This document shows positions 43,621 to 58,300 of a stretch of 64,000 nt of DNA, piece by piece; the stretch's first letter is position 1, and every line of letters begins with the position of its first letter. The DNA is from Trichobilharzia szidati (Eukaryota; Platyhelminthes; Trematoda; Strigeidida; Schistosomatidae), in contig OX235279.1 in assembly GCA_944472155.2 (NCBI GenBank), positions 135,070,920 through 135,134,919 on the forward strand, read 5' to 3'. Both the position numbers and the translations under genes were made by a program. The notes beneath the pieces were generated by a model. It saw only the letters and a program-made list of their open reading frames with translations. It did not search any database and was not told the origin of the DNA.

Positions 43621-45330
43621 CTCTAATGGCGCTTCGCCATTTTTATACAGGTTCAAGGCTTGTAGCGTCGTACACTGTGTTGAGATTGGTTAACTATTGC
43701 AGTGATTGTCTGCCTGGCTATGCTCGATATCCATCCGCATAAAGCACAATTCACTTCTGATGGTACCAACGATTGCACTGCTGAGGAAATGATACAAATA
43801 TACTACCTACTTCAAATGCATACACCATCTGACTGCTAATCGAAGATAATAATAATAAGTTTCGTATAAACGGGTAAGCTTACATGAAATGCATGCCATT
43901 CTTACAGGCGCGATCAGTTATGCTGAAAGTTACAATTGTGAATTAGCATAGATTAGCACTTTTTCAAAAGTTCAAATTGCTCGATTATCGTACAAGCAAT
44001 GAGAACAGGTGCTTATAAATATTAGATTGTAAACTCTTCACCATCAAAATTGAGTGACAACCCAAACTTCGTTCGACTTCTCGATGGTAGTTATGGCCAA
44101 TCAATAAACAAAATATTTTTTAGTGGGTTCTGTACCCTCACGTGATTGAACGCTATTTCAGGAAGAGAAGAACATTCTGGGAAGCTGAAAAATGGTATAA
44201 AATGCATTTATGAATAATGCTCCATTGGAAGTACACTTACAAAATAAATACAAGCAGAAGGTATAGAGTACTTGAAATGATAGTAAAAATTTGCAATGTA
44301 TGGTGCTAACCATATTGGTCTTACCATGCAAAACAATGACGTTTTCGCCGAAAATATAGTTACTCTCAAACATGGGTGTTGTTGTTATGTTCTTTCTTCA
44401 TCAAAGCAACCATAATTTATGCGAGCGAAGAGCGTGAATGAAAAGAGTAAATTTCAGCCTTATTAAAGGCCTAGGGAGTTGAGATAAAAAAAGAGTATAA
44501 TAGTAATTAGATGGAGGGATCGTCGTGAAGTATATAAGTGACATTTCAGAGAAAAGTGGCCTGTAAGATATCTGGCAAGTATGTGTATGGCCCATGGGGT
44601 AGTATCTTGAAAAGAAGCTGAGCACGCTTGTAGATGGTAGGAGAAAAATCATTTTTTTTTCGTAATTTAGATCTGTGCAGTCACTATTGTTATATTTATT
44701 ATTTTGAAGTTAATTTCTTTTTATATTGAGGATCTAAACTCATGTTTAATTCTCGAGCTGTCAAAAATTGCACGTTCCTGTCCTACAGACCGGAGCTGTC
44801 CACATTTGTGACCAATACCATATCCGCTGACCAGCATGCACCACCCTCCCTCCTTTTTGATACTTAGCTCTGAGACCTTTCGCAACGACCGTAGTTGTAA
44901 TACTGCATTGCTTTGACCCAGTCCCAATCATACAGTATGCTGCACATTAACAGCTTTCATGACAGGTGCTTCCCATTAGGTCACCGGATACATCAGTGTT
45001 ATCATCATATATTTGAACAAGTGGGTCACTACAAGAGACTAGGAAACTAAGTTTCCCTTAAGAATTATGAAGTATAGAAATGGCTAGTATTGCAGCGACT
45101 AAGTTATATTCTAAACGACTAAACCAACCAGATCAGAGAACTCTATTAATTGCGAATCATACACCTGAGCTACAAATCTTCTCTGTTAAGTTATATTCTA
45201 TTTAGCAGAGTGATATGAGTAGTGGAACAATCAGTGACGAAGCTATGTAGAGTGGTCCAGAGAAAAGCAACTAGTTAACAGAACTTGTTATGCTAAATTT
45301 TCGTGACCGACTTTCATATGATGTGCGTTA
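43621..45330. other. Copy-B-only block of 1,710 bp
   Basis: It replaces five bases of copy A (6676-6680). It opens with a 17-base palindrome (aatggcgcttcgccatt, 43625-43641). No terminal inverted repeats, target-site duplication or recognisable protein is visible; minus-strand frames at 44158-44373, 44401-44652 and 44721-44927 are not recognised. It may be a non-autonomous insertion or host sequence deleted from copy A. Confidence 0.6.
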
Positions 45331-45390
45331 TAGGTTGCAGAGTGACTCATCAACTTATATAATGGAAAAAATGCTACATAGCTTCAACAT

Positions 45391-48012
45391 TACGACTTTG
45401 AGAAAATTATATGAAAATGGGTAACTATTGACTGAAGGTAGTCATTTCAACACAAAAATAGTACAGTGTATTATGCTAGTAATAAAAGTATATATTTAAA
45501 TATTAAAGGATATGGTTGCTAATGTAATTGCTTCTGGAAATAATTATACTGACCTAACTTACTAATGATTAAAGTGAAGAGAAAATCAGTGAGTTGGTTA
45601 AGCGGTTACTGCACAGGTAATAAGATTCGACGCCGTTCATAGCAATGTTATACAGGAGAATTGATTCCAAGCTTTGTTTTTGCCAGGTGTTATTGACCCA
45701 TACAGCTAATGCTTGGGAATTTGTTGATGCGAAGACAATACTTCTATATTCCTAAATGTGCTGCATTGAATGACTAGTTAGTAGAATGTTCCCTTAACTA
45801 AGGTCAAATAGTACAGCGGCCATGCAAATTCACCATGAACCGAACTCATGTAATTTAAATAATAACTTATCCATGCATGTACGACTGGTATGCTGCTGCA
45901 CAGACGGGAATAAAGGTAGTATTATTAATGACTAGGAAACTGTGCACCCTTATGCACTCCTCAAATTGTCGTTATGTACGTGGCGCTTTATGAGCCAATA
46001 TTTTTCTGTTATACTGCCTATTATTCCGCCCTCCACAAATTAACTGTGAAAAGCAGTGGCAACAGTGAACACTAGTTAACGAATCCCGTTTCGGGATTTC
46101 TTTTCAGGTAATTAGTGCGCATCAGTCCAGCGCGCATCTAATTGAAATTTTTCTTAAGACTATGTTAACAAGGCGTTTTCTCAGCTGGAAGGAAGTTAGG
46201 GATGTGATGGAATAATTTCTGAAATTTAAAAGCTAAGAAATTCCTAACAGTATATCTCTTGTACTCACTGCCTTTACAACCAGAGCAAAAGATGACGGGT
46301 GAGAGATTTAAATGCATGTGTGTTGCTTTTCAGTGCACGCTCGGATTCTGAAGCGTGAAAAGACGCCTTAAACAGAGGAATAGGTCGTAAGACGAACTGT
46401 AATATATACAACATCAACAATGGAAAGTAAGTTCACTCATCTGCTAAACATCATTCAGGAATTATTTTTTCCAGTTTGTGATGCTAGATAAATTGAAAAT
46501 TAACGACTATTCTAAAGTATGAAACCACTAACGCTTCCCAACACAAATGAAAGTCGCTTCCATGCATTATTCCTCTTAGTCCATGCCTCTCCTGGCGAAA
46601 ATTCATCTGGCATATCAAAACACTTCTGATCTACTCAACGAGACTTTCGATTACTTTGTTTACAAAGGCCTCAACTTAATTCCATATTTCCCATTTTCAC
46701 CAAAGTGAATCATCATAATGCTTCTTAAGACATGAACACACTGACCCATACCAGGTGAGAAAATACATCGCGACAGCCTTAATCCTCACTCGATACTAGC
46801 TTATCATGAGTTTAACTCAAGCAGTATCGCGAGCTGTTAATTGAAATACATAGTAAAAGTAGGTGATTCAGTCACAACGGTTTACATAACTGGGATACGA
46901 AATTCATGGTAGGAACAAACTACACTATGGTCACTGAAATACACTGCCGAAGCAAAACGTCTGTGAAAATGCGTACAGACTATTAGTCAACCTAAGTTGA
47001 TTCTAATGCAGTCACTCATAGAACAACGGATGTCAACTGCATTCTATCGCTAAGTTAATAATATGCCAGTCACTGGAAAACATTCAACATTGGAGTACAC
47101 ATTTGGAATTATCGCCACACGTCTTCTGTAATCGGTGCATCCGCCGCTTCCACAACATTTACACAAAATATCAGCCCCTGCGATTGTTCGTTGTAGTCTA
47201 CTACCAGCAGTGAACGAATCACTTTACTATCCTCTGAGTGAGACAGGCTTTCCTGAATATTGTTCACCCACAGCAACTTCAAGTAAATTCCTTCCCATCT
47301 TACTAATGTTCATTTTCCTGCAAGGACACCAGTGATCTCTTCTTCGAAACCACGTTGAAGTGCTACAATTACTTCAAGTGACTATCCTCCAGAAGATTAA
47401 AGGCCAAGAAACCTTCATCTGACGTCTTCTTAAGTGTTCTGGTATGTAACAGCTTATTCGGCGAATAGCGCATAGTAATGGTCAAATATGGGCACCTAAC
47501 AGTGCGATACGGAAGAAATATGTATGCAACCCGTTGGGTGTTGCTCATTCGTTCACTCCGCTTGCTCGCCAGTAGTTTTGTGTGTTTGTCGGCCTCTAGT
47601 GGTAAATGTCCCTTAATTTGGTGTCGACATCCGACATGTAGTTCTTGGCTCTCTTCTCAAACTGACAAGTTTTAGACAGACGAAGATTGGATGAAACAGC
47701 TTCTGATGTATACAAGAGAGCAACACCGAAGTTTGTTAAGCAACTGACATCAGTAAATGTGCTGGGCAGACCACCTATAAACAATGCTGTATCACTGTGT
47801 GTTTATGTCAGAAAAAACCACGTTATGATGGAATTCACCAAAGTGAAGTCCACATAATGATAGGACTTCTAACCTAAACGAAGATGTAGATTGAGATTAA
47901 ATGAAAAAGTCCTTAAGAAGCTAGTGGTATGGTTGCAACTACCACTCCGGATGCTCTCCCATGGGTTTTAAACTTTTCGATTGTTATAGTCCGTCATCCT
48001 TATTACACATAT
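45391..48012. other. Copy B upstream region, no gene recognised
   Basis: Counterpart of 12257-14900, directly continuous with the pre-CR1 flank at 45390, so it shows the empty CR1 site. It retains the old CR1 3'-UTR-like remnant and the tRNA-like motif pair. Confidence 0.6.
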
Positions 48013-48515
48013 TTAGGTGCACACACTCTTGAGCTTTTTCTCGGATTGTACAAAACGTACGTCAGGCCACAACTTTAAGTGCATAATATCATTTCACCCC
48101 CACTGTTTAGAAGAGACAAGAACCTCTTGGAAAGAGTCGAAAGACGGGCGCCTAAAGGAGTAGTGGGTCTCCGAAATAAACCGTATGATGAAAAGCTGGA
48201 GAAATTAGGCGTATTCACGCTTAGCAACCGTCGGCTTATGGGGACTTAATTGCTGCCTACAAGATAAAAAATGACCAGAATCACCAAAACACAGGTGTTC
48301 TACCATTGAGTAGGTATAGTCTTCCTCGTGGATATCCCAGAAGCATAGCTCACCAGAGGGCAGACACTCAAGTGCGCTCCCATTTCTCTTCACTACGGGT
48401 TTGCAGTCCCTGGAACTACTTACTGGCAGATATAGCTAAGCACCGTCTAATGACACCTTTAAGCGAAGGCTGAACAATCATGCAGCGACACATGGACTGC
48501 GTCCAAATTGCCCAT
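48013..48515 (+). pseudogene. Decayed CR1-clade RT C-terminal fragment, copy B
   Basis: Counterpart of 14901-15420 with the same broken frames. Confidence 0.75.
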
Positions 48516-49169
48516 CCCCCTAAAATCCCACAAACCATTCATGGGTAGACATCTAAGTTCGTCGTTTCACTTCTTTACATTCTCTCCCGTCTTACACTCC
48601 TGACTACTCCAACTATTACACCCACACTTATTATTAATACGATTATCAGTACTGATATTCTATACATATATATCTTTATATGTATATATATATATATAAA
48701 ACTTCGAATTTAGTTAGCCGTCTGTTTTTACTATTTCTTTCATTCTTTTTCTGTCTTTTAGTCTGATAACCTACACTAATTATATGTCATAATTATTATC
48801 TCTTTTCTGTTATCGACGATACCAGAGGAATGACTGGTGAAAGGATCAACTCCATTCAGAGTAGCAACAAAGTCTTAACACACCACATGCTAAAAAGCAC
48901 ATATAAATAATCTAAGCACCACTCCTTTTGGAGTCAACCAAAGCAACGACAGTGCAATGACAGGACCGACTACGCAGAAGTTCACCGAAGAAATGTAACA
49001 TTGACCTCACAATCAAGAAGTGAGCACCAAGAAACCGAACTGCCTTACACCAGCTCGTAAAAGCCATATTGGACATTGGATATTGGAATCAGCTGCTCCT
49101 TCTCAAGGTCGCGAAATTCTTTAAAAGGATGTAACTAGTATTCGCCTCACTTAACAATCGCAATTCATA

Positions 49170-49304
49170 ATGAAATTACGCCCAGGAGATAAGGAGGGCT
49201 ACTATGATGCTAACGAGATGGGTGGCCCACCACTAAATCCGGGAGGTGCAAGCAGATATTTTGATGGACAAGGCTACACAGGCAGTCAAGATCCATACAC
49301 AAAT
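49170..49304 (+). CDS. Exon 1, copy B
   Basis: Same 45 codons as copy A, then gtaagtg. The read-through frame past the donor ends at 49427, unlike copy A (16404), so only the part before the donor looks constrained. Confidence 0.6.
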
Positions 49305-52300
49305 GTAAGTGTATCTAAATACAGTAAACCAAATTATATCGATCAACAATATACTTCTTCTCCTATTGCTTCAATGTATGCAGCAACAGAAACAGCTTCA
49401 GCATCCATTGCAAAAATTTTCATATAACACATTAAAAATTCCGAAAATAATATTGAATGTTTAGGGTTCTGGGTACCTGGAAATACAGTGACCAACACTT
49501 GGGCATGTGACAACAATCGTGCACTACAAATGTCGCGTTTGAAGAACCGGAAAACATCAGCATCGATTGTGGATATCGTCTATCTGGTATCATTTTGCAA
49601 TGACCCAATCGCAACGATCATTTGAATCCACCACTGGACAGATAACGTCGATTATGATGTACAAATCAACTTCTGGTCTTCTCACATCATAAGTATAGGG
49701 ACAGGAGTAGCAGGCAATTGAGTTTCGGTCCAAATTAGTGGTAAATGGTCATACTGCTTGTACTAAACGTTTGGATTGTCTCTATACTTTTTGACCATTA
49801 GCCATTTCACTTTCAGGTTATGCGAATAATGAGCCGACACACTAGTATCTGTGAGTAAACGGCCATTGCAATGATCTGCGACTTCTTCCTCCTCTTCTTC
49901 TTCTTCCTAGTCACAACCATTGATTGCTGTGCATTTTGAGTGAAGATCTCCAAAAACAAAACATATTTTGTTTCTAGTCGGCTTGCATCAAGAAGACGGT
50001 GAAATCATCAATCCGATGCCCATATGGCTTCCTGGAAATCGCCAATTTCATGATATTTCACACTCTGACTCACTTTCAGCGTTCTTTTGAGATTGTAGAC
50101 CAGTGTGATCGATTCCACTGCGGCATCGTTGACCGTTTTCCGTGGGGTTTACTCATTCAGAAGTGAATCTTAGGATGTGATCACAAACTCAGTGATGATA
50201 GAACGCCACATACTGATGTCTGTAATGTGGTTTCATACTTCTGGGAACCCAAATGATAATGAGCAAGTTCAGGTAGTCCAAGTAATCGTAAATGATGGGG
50301 ACGTTTGCATCTTAAAGTATAAGTAATTTGTTACGAGGTGAAGATGCAGTTGGTTGTCTTTATCAATCGACTTACAGCCAACTGCTGCCGGGTTCGAATT
50401 CCGCCCCACCTACTTTGCTCAACTTGGTCGTGTGATATCACAATTCCTAACACAATAAGTGTCGGCTATAGACTGACGTCACATAGGTGAGTTCCAATTA
50501 CTAACCAATAACCTGTTTGGAGACTGTGAATTGGTGACAAAAGCTGAACTCTCGATTATTCAAACGAATGCGGAGTAAACGTTCCTTGTGGAGTGTTTTG
50601 TGATGCAGTGATTTTAGGAAAGAGGGTGCACTTGTGTCAAAGTGTTTCCAACCTGTATGAATTTCGGATTAATGGCATTTGTCACAAGCTATTTATCCGG
50701 TAGGTCTTGATATCATTCGTCATGGAAATGACTTAATTTTGCATTCTGGATGCAAACTAGGATATCCGTCTTTCTGGCGCATACTTTCTCTCAGTCACGT
50801 ACTTGCACAATATCAGGAGGATATAGTGTGCACCTGAACTTACAATTTCCTCATCAAACATGACATGAGGTTCCTGGTTTTCATTGGATTCAATCGACTG
50901 ATCCGCATAAGTTTCCACAGTATCGAAATAAATGTATGCATTTTTCTAAATATCTCTTTACAGCAGAACTTCCGCAGCGGAACACCAAGAGATATGACGG
51001 GATATCCGATGTACGGTCAGGATTATGGCAGTCAGCCACAGCCGATATACAACATGGATATGAATCGCAGGAATAATATGGATGTGAGTCCTGTAAGCTA
51101 TAACAGTTTTTCACTATTATTTGAGGTGAGGAGTCGAAGTTTCCCAGTTCTTCTTAAATTCACTCGCCTTAGGCACACATTTCGCCTTGCATGTACTGAA
51201 GATTGAAAAATGTATTAGTCTCTCCCTTCAGGGAGCAATTGCATCATCCTATCGAGAAAAGAAATGAAAGTATTGAACATCTCTCTCTATCCATTGGATT
51301 GACTGGATATAGTTAACCTCTATTTAACTCATGGAAGATTCCCATTTTAACATATTGAAAATCAAAACAAGTGATTCTACGAAGAGACTCTTTTCAAAGA
51401 ATTTATCATTAAGCTGTTTCATCGGATATATATGGTTTTTAAGAAGATATATCCGATGGACGAATTGAATCACAAGTGTGAATGCATAAAATAATAATAA
51501 TAGTATGAAATGCCACTTGACATTTAACGATGATTATAATCACAAACACCTTAGTTTTAATGGCATTTCATACTACTATTATTATTATTTTATGCATTCA
51601 CACCTGTGATTCAATTCCCTCACCAGATATAACTTCTTAAAATCCATATATATACGATTGTACAGCTTGATGATAAATTCGTTGAAAAGAGTCTCTTCGC
51701 TGAATCACTTGTTTTGATTTTCTATAATAAACCTTGAATATGAACCTACATTTGATACGCATAGCAGTCAGTTTTCTCATATTTGTAGGTAACAAATACT
51801 GCAAGCACTAAGGCTGTTTCTTTACCGAAATCGGCATCGCCATTCATCAGTGGATAAAGCGACATTTTCGTTTGTGACTGACCAAAATGTGCTAGGCTTG
51901 GTTATGTGAGAAAGCAGTGTAAGCATGAGTAACGTGGTCAACACTGGCTGTACGTATATATGTGCATGTACATCGTGTGTCTGGCTGAGTAGTTCCATTT
52001 GATGCGAAACATCTGTTCATTGACCATCCAGTATGCACGAAGTTTAGCCTGCTTATGGACACAGTCCATGAATCGACGTGACCGAATAAGATGGATCACT
52101 GCTCCAGCCATTACTCACATACACTTCACTCCCACATTCTTCTAATTGAGTACAACTATTTGTTATCATATCACTTTGATGTATGCAGTATCTGGATTGG
52201 TCATAGATTCGTTTTGGATTGTTTATATTTCACACATTTTACATTCTCAATATGTATGTCTACTATTCTGGTTAACACATCCTAGTTAAGTAGCTCACCA

Positions 52301-55300
52301 GGTATCTAGCCGTCGCCAAAATATATTAAGACAAAACTTATTCCACTTTGGAATTGGAGAAGCGAAACGACATGGCGTGCTGGTGAAAGCCTTCAGGAAT
52401 CTAGTCAGCCGGCCGATGTGTCTTCTCGCGATGAAAGCGGGAATAAGAATGGGGACGTAAAATGTCCGTGCAACGTACTAGACTGGGAAGGCTACCCACG
52501 TATCCAACTAAATGCGAAGATATGGCATAGAAGTACTGGTTACCTGCGAGAGTAAATTGAATGGGTATGGATTACCAGAATTGTCAACTGGAGAGTCGGT
52601 GGTCTACTCAGGTCACCCAGACGACAACCAGGAGCACACTTAGGCATTGAGTAGCTATCATGATTTCACCAGAGGCAGCCAAATACCTAATGCGGTGGGA
52701 ACCAATTCCATCCAGGATCATGACAGCAAAATTCAACTCAACAAGTAGGAGGGAAGGTTACATTTGTCGAATGCTACGCACAATGCTACAAACAACGCGG
52801 AACAAGAGAAGGGCGATTTTTATTAACAACTACAAACAGTAATGGACAATATTCAGAATGATGACATCAAAATCCTTATGGGCGATATGAATTCCAGCTT
52901 AACTGGGAGCAGATAATACAGGAACAGAACTCATCATGGGTGGAGAGGCTGTGGGCGGAGAACGCTTCGGAGACTTCTGCGCATCCATTGACTTGGTGAG
53001 GCTAAAATTGTTCAGTTCAACTGGAGATAAACCACAATTCAAGTTCAACGTTCAGAAACTCGAGGACAGAACTACAAGAGATACCTTCAAAACAGATCAG
53101 AGCAAAGTCGGAGACAATATGTGGCACCACTGAGGAAACCTGTGTGGAATAACATTGGAAATCTCTGAGGGCGATGTTCAAGAAAACGTGTACAACTGTT
53201 CTAAGCAGAAGGAAGAGATAAGACAAGAAATGGCTCTCAACGGGTACCCGGAAGCTAATATAAGAGGGAGGGATGGTGAAACAGAAGGTCAACCAGTACT
53301 TAGATAGACAAGAGAAGGAGAAACTGAGTTCAATGTACAAGGCACTGAATAAAGAAGTGAAGAAGAGTGCCAAGGAACACAAAATACAACTATTCAACAC
53401 CCTGTAGACTGAAACAGAACAGGCCACTGGTAAAAGAGACCTGAGAACATTATACCAGATAACCAGGTCTCTGTCCGGGAAGAGATCAACCCAGATGATG
53501 AAACCTATAAAAGATGTCCGAGGGAACCTAATTACCAAGGAGGAGAGACAAAGAAAACAATAGGATGACCACTTCAAAGGACTCTTAAATCAACCACCGA
53601 CTGCAACCCCTCCACAAATACCACCAACAGCACGCACACAACTGCCTACCAGTGAACACCAATCCTCCAACGGAGGCAGAAATCTTGAATGCGATCAAGC
53701 TGCCGGGAGGGCAGCACGGCCAGATGGAACTCTCCCAGAAGCACTGAATGCGGACGCAGAGACTGCGGCAGATGTGCTCGCGCCATTATTGCAAATGGTT
53801 TGGAAGGAAGGGAGGGTGCCGAACGATTGGAGGGAATGGCTGACTACCTTGTCAAGCCACCAAAGAAGGGTGACTCAGGCCTTTGCAAGAACTGGCGTGG
53901 AATAATCCTCTTGTCGACGCCGAGTAAAATACTAAATCGCGTCATCGTGGAGAGAATGAAAGATGCACTGGATGCAGAACTCCGCCAACCCCATCGGAAC
54001 AAGCTGGATTCAGGAAAGGCAAATCATGTGTTGATCAAATTGCAACTCTAGGCATTGTCATCACAGGACAAAGCATAGAATGGCAGTCAAAACTCTCTGT
54101 ACCTTAATTTCATCGACTTCGGAAAGGCCTTCGACAGACAGCGTTGACCAAGAAGTAATTTGAAAACTACTTCAACACTAGAGCATGCAGTGCACAAATC
54201 TTTCTCAACCTCATTCAACAGCTGGCTATATGACAATGCCACGAGTCAAGTGATCAACAACGGAAAACTCAGCTAGGTGTTCGAGGTGAATACAGGGGTA
54301 AGACAAGGCAGCCTGCCTATTATCACCGACGATGATATTCCTAATTGTGGTGGCCTGGATTTTGCGTCAGACTGTGGGGAGGGAGGAGACAGGAATACGT
54401 TGGACCGATATGAAGACTGTAGGAGATCTGGATTTCGTAGGTGATTTATGTTTAATGTGACATCGACTCGAAGACTTGTAGAAGAAAACCAACACACTGG
54501 CTGGCTGAAGAAGCAGTCAATGGAGACAGGACTCCGGGTGAACATGAAGAAGACGGAGGTGATGAAGATAACCAACGAACCACAACAACAACAACAACCA
54601 GCACTAATCCCCATCAACGGGAGAGATTTGGCAGAGGTTACTTCCTTCACTTATCTAGGAAGCACAGTTTCAACCACGGGCGGAACGGATGAAGATGTCA
54701 AAGCCAGCCGGAATCGAAAAATGCAAGACACGTCTTCATCAACCTGACGCCAGCTCGGAAATCTTCTGCACTCAGCCAGCATAAATAACAAGATGTGGAT
54801 TTTCAACACAAATATGAAGTCAGTCAGTTCTTCCATACGAGTCAGAAACTTGCACTGCGTGTCACGAAAGGCATTTCCAACAGTTTACTGGCTTTCCTCA
54901 ACAGCTGCCTTCGCTCCATTTTGAAGATCGAGTGTCTAGCCGGCCAGAAAGAATTAGCAACAAGAAACTCTTTCTGAGAACAAACCAACCAAGATCCGAT
55001 TGCTCAATAAATATTTAGGGGAAAATGGAGATGGATCGGGAATACGTTGAGAAGGCCACCAAATGATTTCGTGTGCCAAGATCACGAGTGAAATCCGAAT
55101 ATAAAGAAACAACGAGTGGATCGTCAGTGTGAGGGTGACACGCAGAAGATAGTGTGAGGAGGGGAAAAGAGACTATGGACAATCGAGGACTCAGCGTAAG
55201 ATGAGAGTAAAAATAGACCAAAGTGATGATATGCTGCTAAGACCTACCTTCCACTAGAAACCCAAGGCAACAATAACAATTAATATTATAGTTACCTTAA

Positions 55301-58300
55301 AGTACAGTGACCAACACTTGGGCATGTGACAACAATCGTGCACTACAAATGTCGCGTTTGAAGAACCGGAAAACATCAGCATCGATTGTGGATATCGTCT
55401 ATCTGGTATCATTTTGCAATGACCCAATCGCAACGATCATTTGAATCCACCACTGGACAGATAACGTCGATTATGATGTACAAATCAACTTCTGGTCTTC
55501 TCACATCATAAGTATAGGGACAGGAGTAGCAGGCAATTGAGTTTCGGTCCAAATTAGTGGTAAATGGTCATACTGCTTGTACTAAACGTTTGGATTGTCT
55601 CTATACTTTTTGACCATTAGCCATTTCACTTTCAGGTTATGCGAATAATGAGCCGACACACTAGTATCTGTGAGTAAACGGCCATTGCAATGATCTGCGA
55701 CTTCTTCCTCCTCTTCTTCTTCTTCCTAGTCACAACCATTGATTGCTGTGCATTTTGAGTGAAGATCTCCAAAAACAAAACATATTTTGTTTCTAGTCGG
55801 CTTGCATCAAGAAGACGGTGAAATCATCAATCCGATGCCCATATGGCTTCCTGGAAATCGCCAATTTCATGATATTTCACACTCTGACTCACTTTCAGCG
55901 TTCTTTTGAGATTGTAGACCAGTGTGATCGATTCCACTGTGGCATCGTTGACCGTTTTCCGTGGGGTTTACTCATTCAGAAGTGAATCTTAGGATGTGAT
56001 CACAAACTCAGTGATGATAGAACGCCACATACTGATGTCTGTAATGTGGTTTCATACTTCTGGGAACCCAAATGATAATGAGCAAGTTCAGGTAGTCCAA
56101 GTAATCGTAAATGATGGGGACGTTTGCATCTTAAAGTATAAGTAATTTGTTACGAGGTGAAGATGCAGTTGGTTGTCTTTATCAATCGACTTACAGCCAA
56201 CTGCTGCCGGGTTCGAATTCCGCCCCACCTACTTTGCTCAACTTGGTCGTGTGATATCACAATTCCTAACACAATAAGTGTCGGCTATAGACTGACGTCA
56301 CATAGGTGAGTTCCAATTACTAACCAATAACCTGTTTGGAGACTGTGAATTGGTGACAAAAGCTGAACTCTCGATTATTCAAACGAATGCGGAGTAAACG
56401 TTCCTTGTGGAGTGTTTTGTGATGCAGTGATTTTAGGAAAGAGGGTGCACTTGTGTCAAAGTGTTTCCAACCTGTATGAATTTCGGATTAATGGCATTTG
56501 TCACAAGCTATTTATCCGGTAGGTCTTGATATCATTCGTCATGGAAATGACTTAATTTTGCATTCTGGATGCAAACTAGGATATCCGTCTTTCTGGCGCA
56601 TACTTTCTCTCAGTCACGTACTTGCACAATATCAGGAGGATATAGTGTGCACCTGAACTTACAATTTCCTCATCAAACATGACATGAGGTTCCTGGTTTT
56701 CATTGGATTCAATCGACTGATCCGCATAAGTTTCCACAGTATCGAAATAAATGTATGCATTTTTCTAAATATCTCTTTACAGCAGAACTTCCGCAGCGGA
56801 ACACCAAGAGATATGACGGGATATCCGATGTACGGTCAGGATTATGGCAGTCAGCCACAGCCGATATACAACATGGATATGAATCGCAGGAATAATATGG
56901 ATGTGAGTCCTGTAAGCTATAACAGTTTTTCACTATTATTTGAGGTGAGGAGTCGAAGTTTCCCAGTTCTTCTTAAATTCACTCGCCTTAGGCACACATT
57001 TCGCCTTGCATGTACTGAAGATTGAAAAATGTATTAGTCTCTCCCTCCAGGGAGCAATTGCATCATCCTATCGAGAGAAGAAATGAAAGTATTGAACACC
57101 TCTCTCTATCCACTGGATTGACTGGGTATAATTAACCTTGAATATGAACCTACATTTGATACGCATAGCAGTCAGTTTTCTCATATTTGTAGGTAACAAA
57201 TACTGCAAGCACTAAGGCTGTTTCTTTACCGAAATCGGCATCGCCATTCATCAGTGGATAAAGCGACATCTTCGTTTGTGACTGACCAAAATGTGCTAGG
57301 CTTGGTTATGTGAGAAAGCAGTGTAAGCATGAGTAACGTGGTCAACACTGGCTGTACGTATATATGTACATGTACATCGTGTGTCTGGCTGAGTAGTTCC
57401 ATTTGATGCGAAACATCTGTTCATTGACCATCCAGTATGCACGAAGTTTAGCCTGCTTATGGACACAGTCCATGAATCGACGTGACCGAATAAGATGGAT
57501 CACTGCTCCAGCCATTACTCACATACACTTCACTCCCACATTCTTCTAATTGAGTACAAATATCAATGTTATCAGTTGGTTTCAAACAGTCTGGTCGCTC
57601 CATTATAAGAATACACACTACACACTATCTGTGAATGCAACCTTTATTGTGGTGAAATGATCTACGATTTTACGTTCTCTGACATTTTCGAGTGGAATTG
57701 TAGCTCACTCTTAATTAATTCTACAGCTGACAGTCAGATAAACCTTTAAATTCGATCCACTGTTTGAGTTGTAATTTCTCACAAAATTCGGCGTTTGCTG
57801 TTTGCCAGCATTGCATGTGGATTATAGAGCATAATAAATCACCTCGACGTTAGATCGCAGTATTCAATCGAGAGGTGTTAAGAGTACAACAGTTACTTTT
57901 TAGTCAAGCACGAATTTGCATAGCAATGGCACTTTTTCTCAATACGCACATGCATAGTCCAACGTGCATCCTCAGTGCCAGTATATTTCTACTTTTGCAT
58001 TCTAGGGTGGATTTGGTCAAAACATGGGTGATTACGAAGTTCTCACAGGAAATCCTGGGTAAGATATGCCTTTGCTGTTAATTGCTTGTTACTCATACGT
58101 CTATTACACACACGTTTAAAGCACTCATGTTTGCTGCATAATAATTTTTACGAATGGAGGAAGACATCATGTGAGGAAGCGTGACCACTCCTTCGGGAAA
58201 CTGTGTCAAATGGAGACAGTTTGAGGAGTAAAGGCCTGAGTAACTTGTGGTCTTGTGGGAAAACGAGATTAGATGAAAGCAATTAGACTGCTTCACATGG

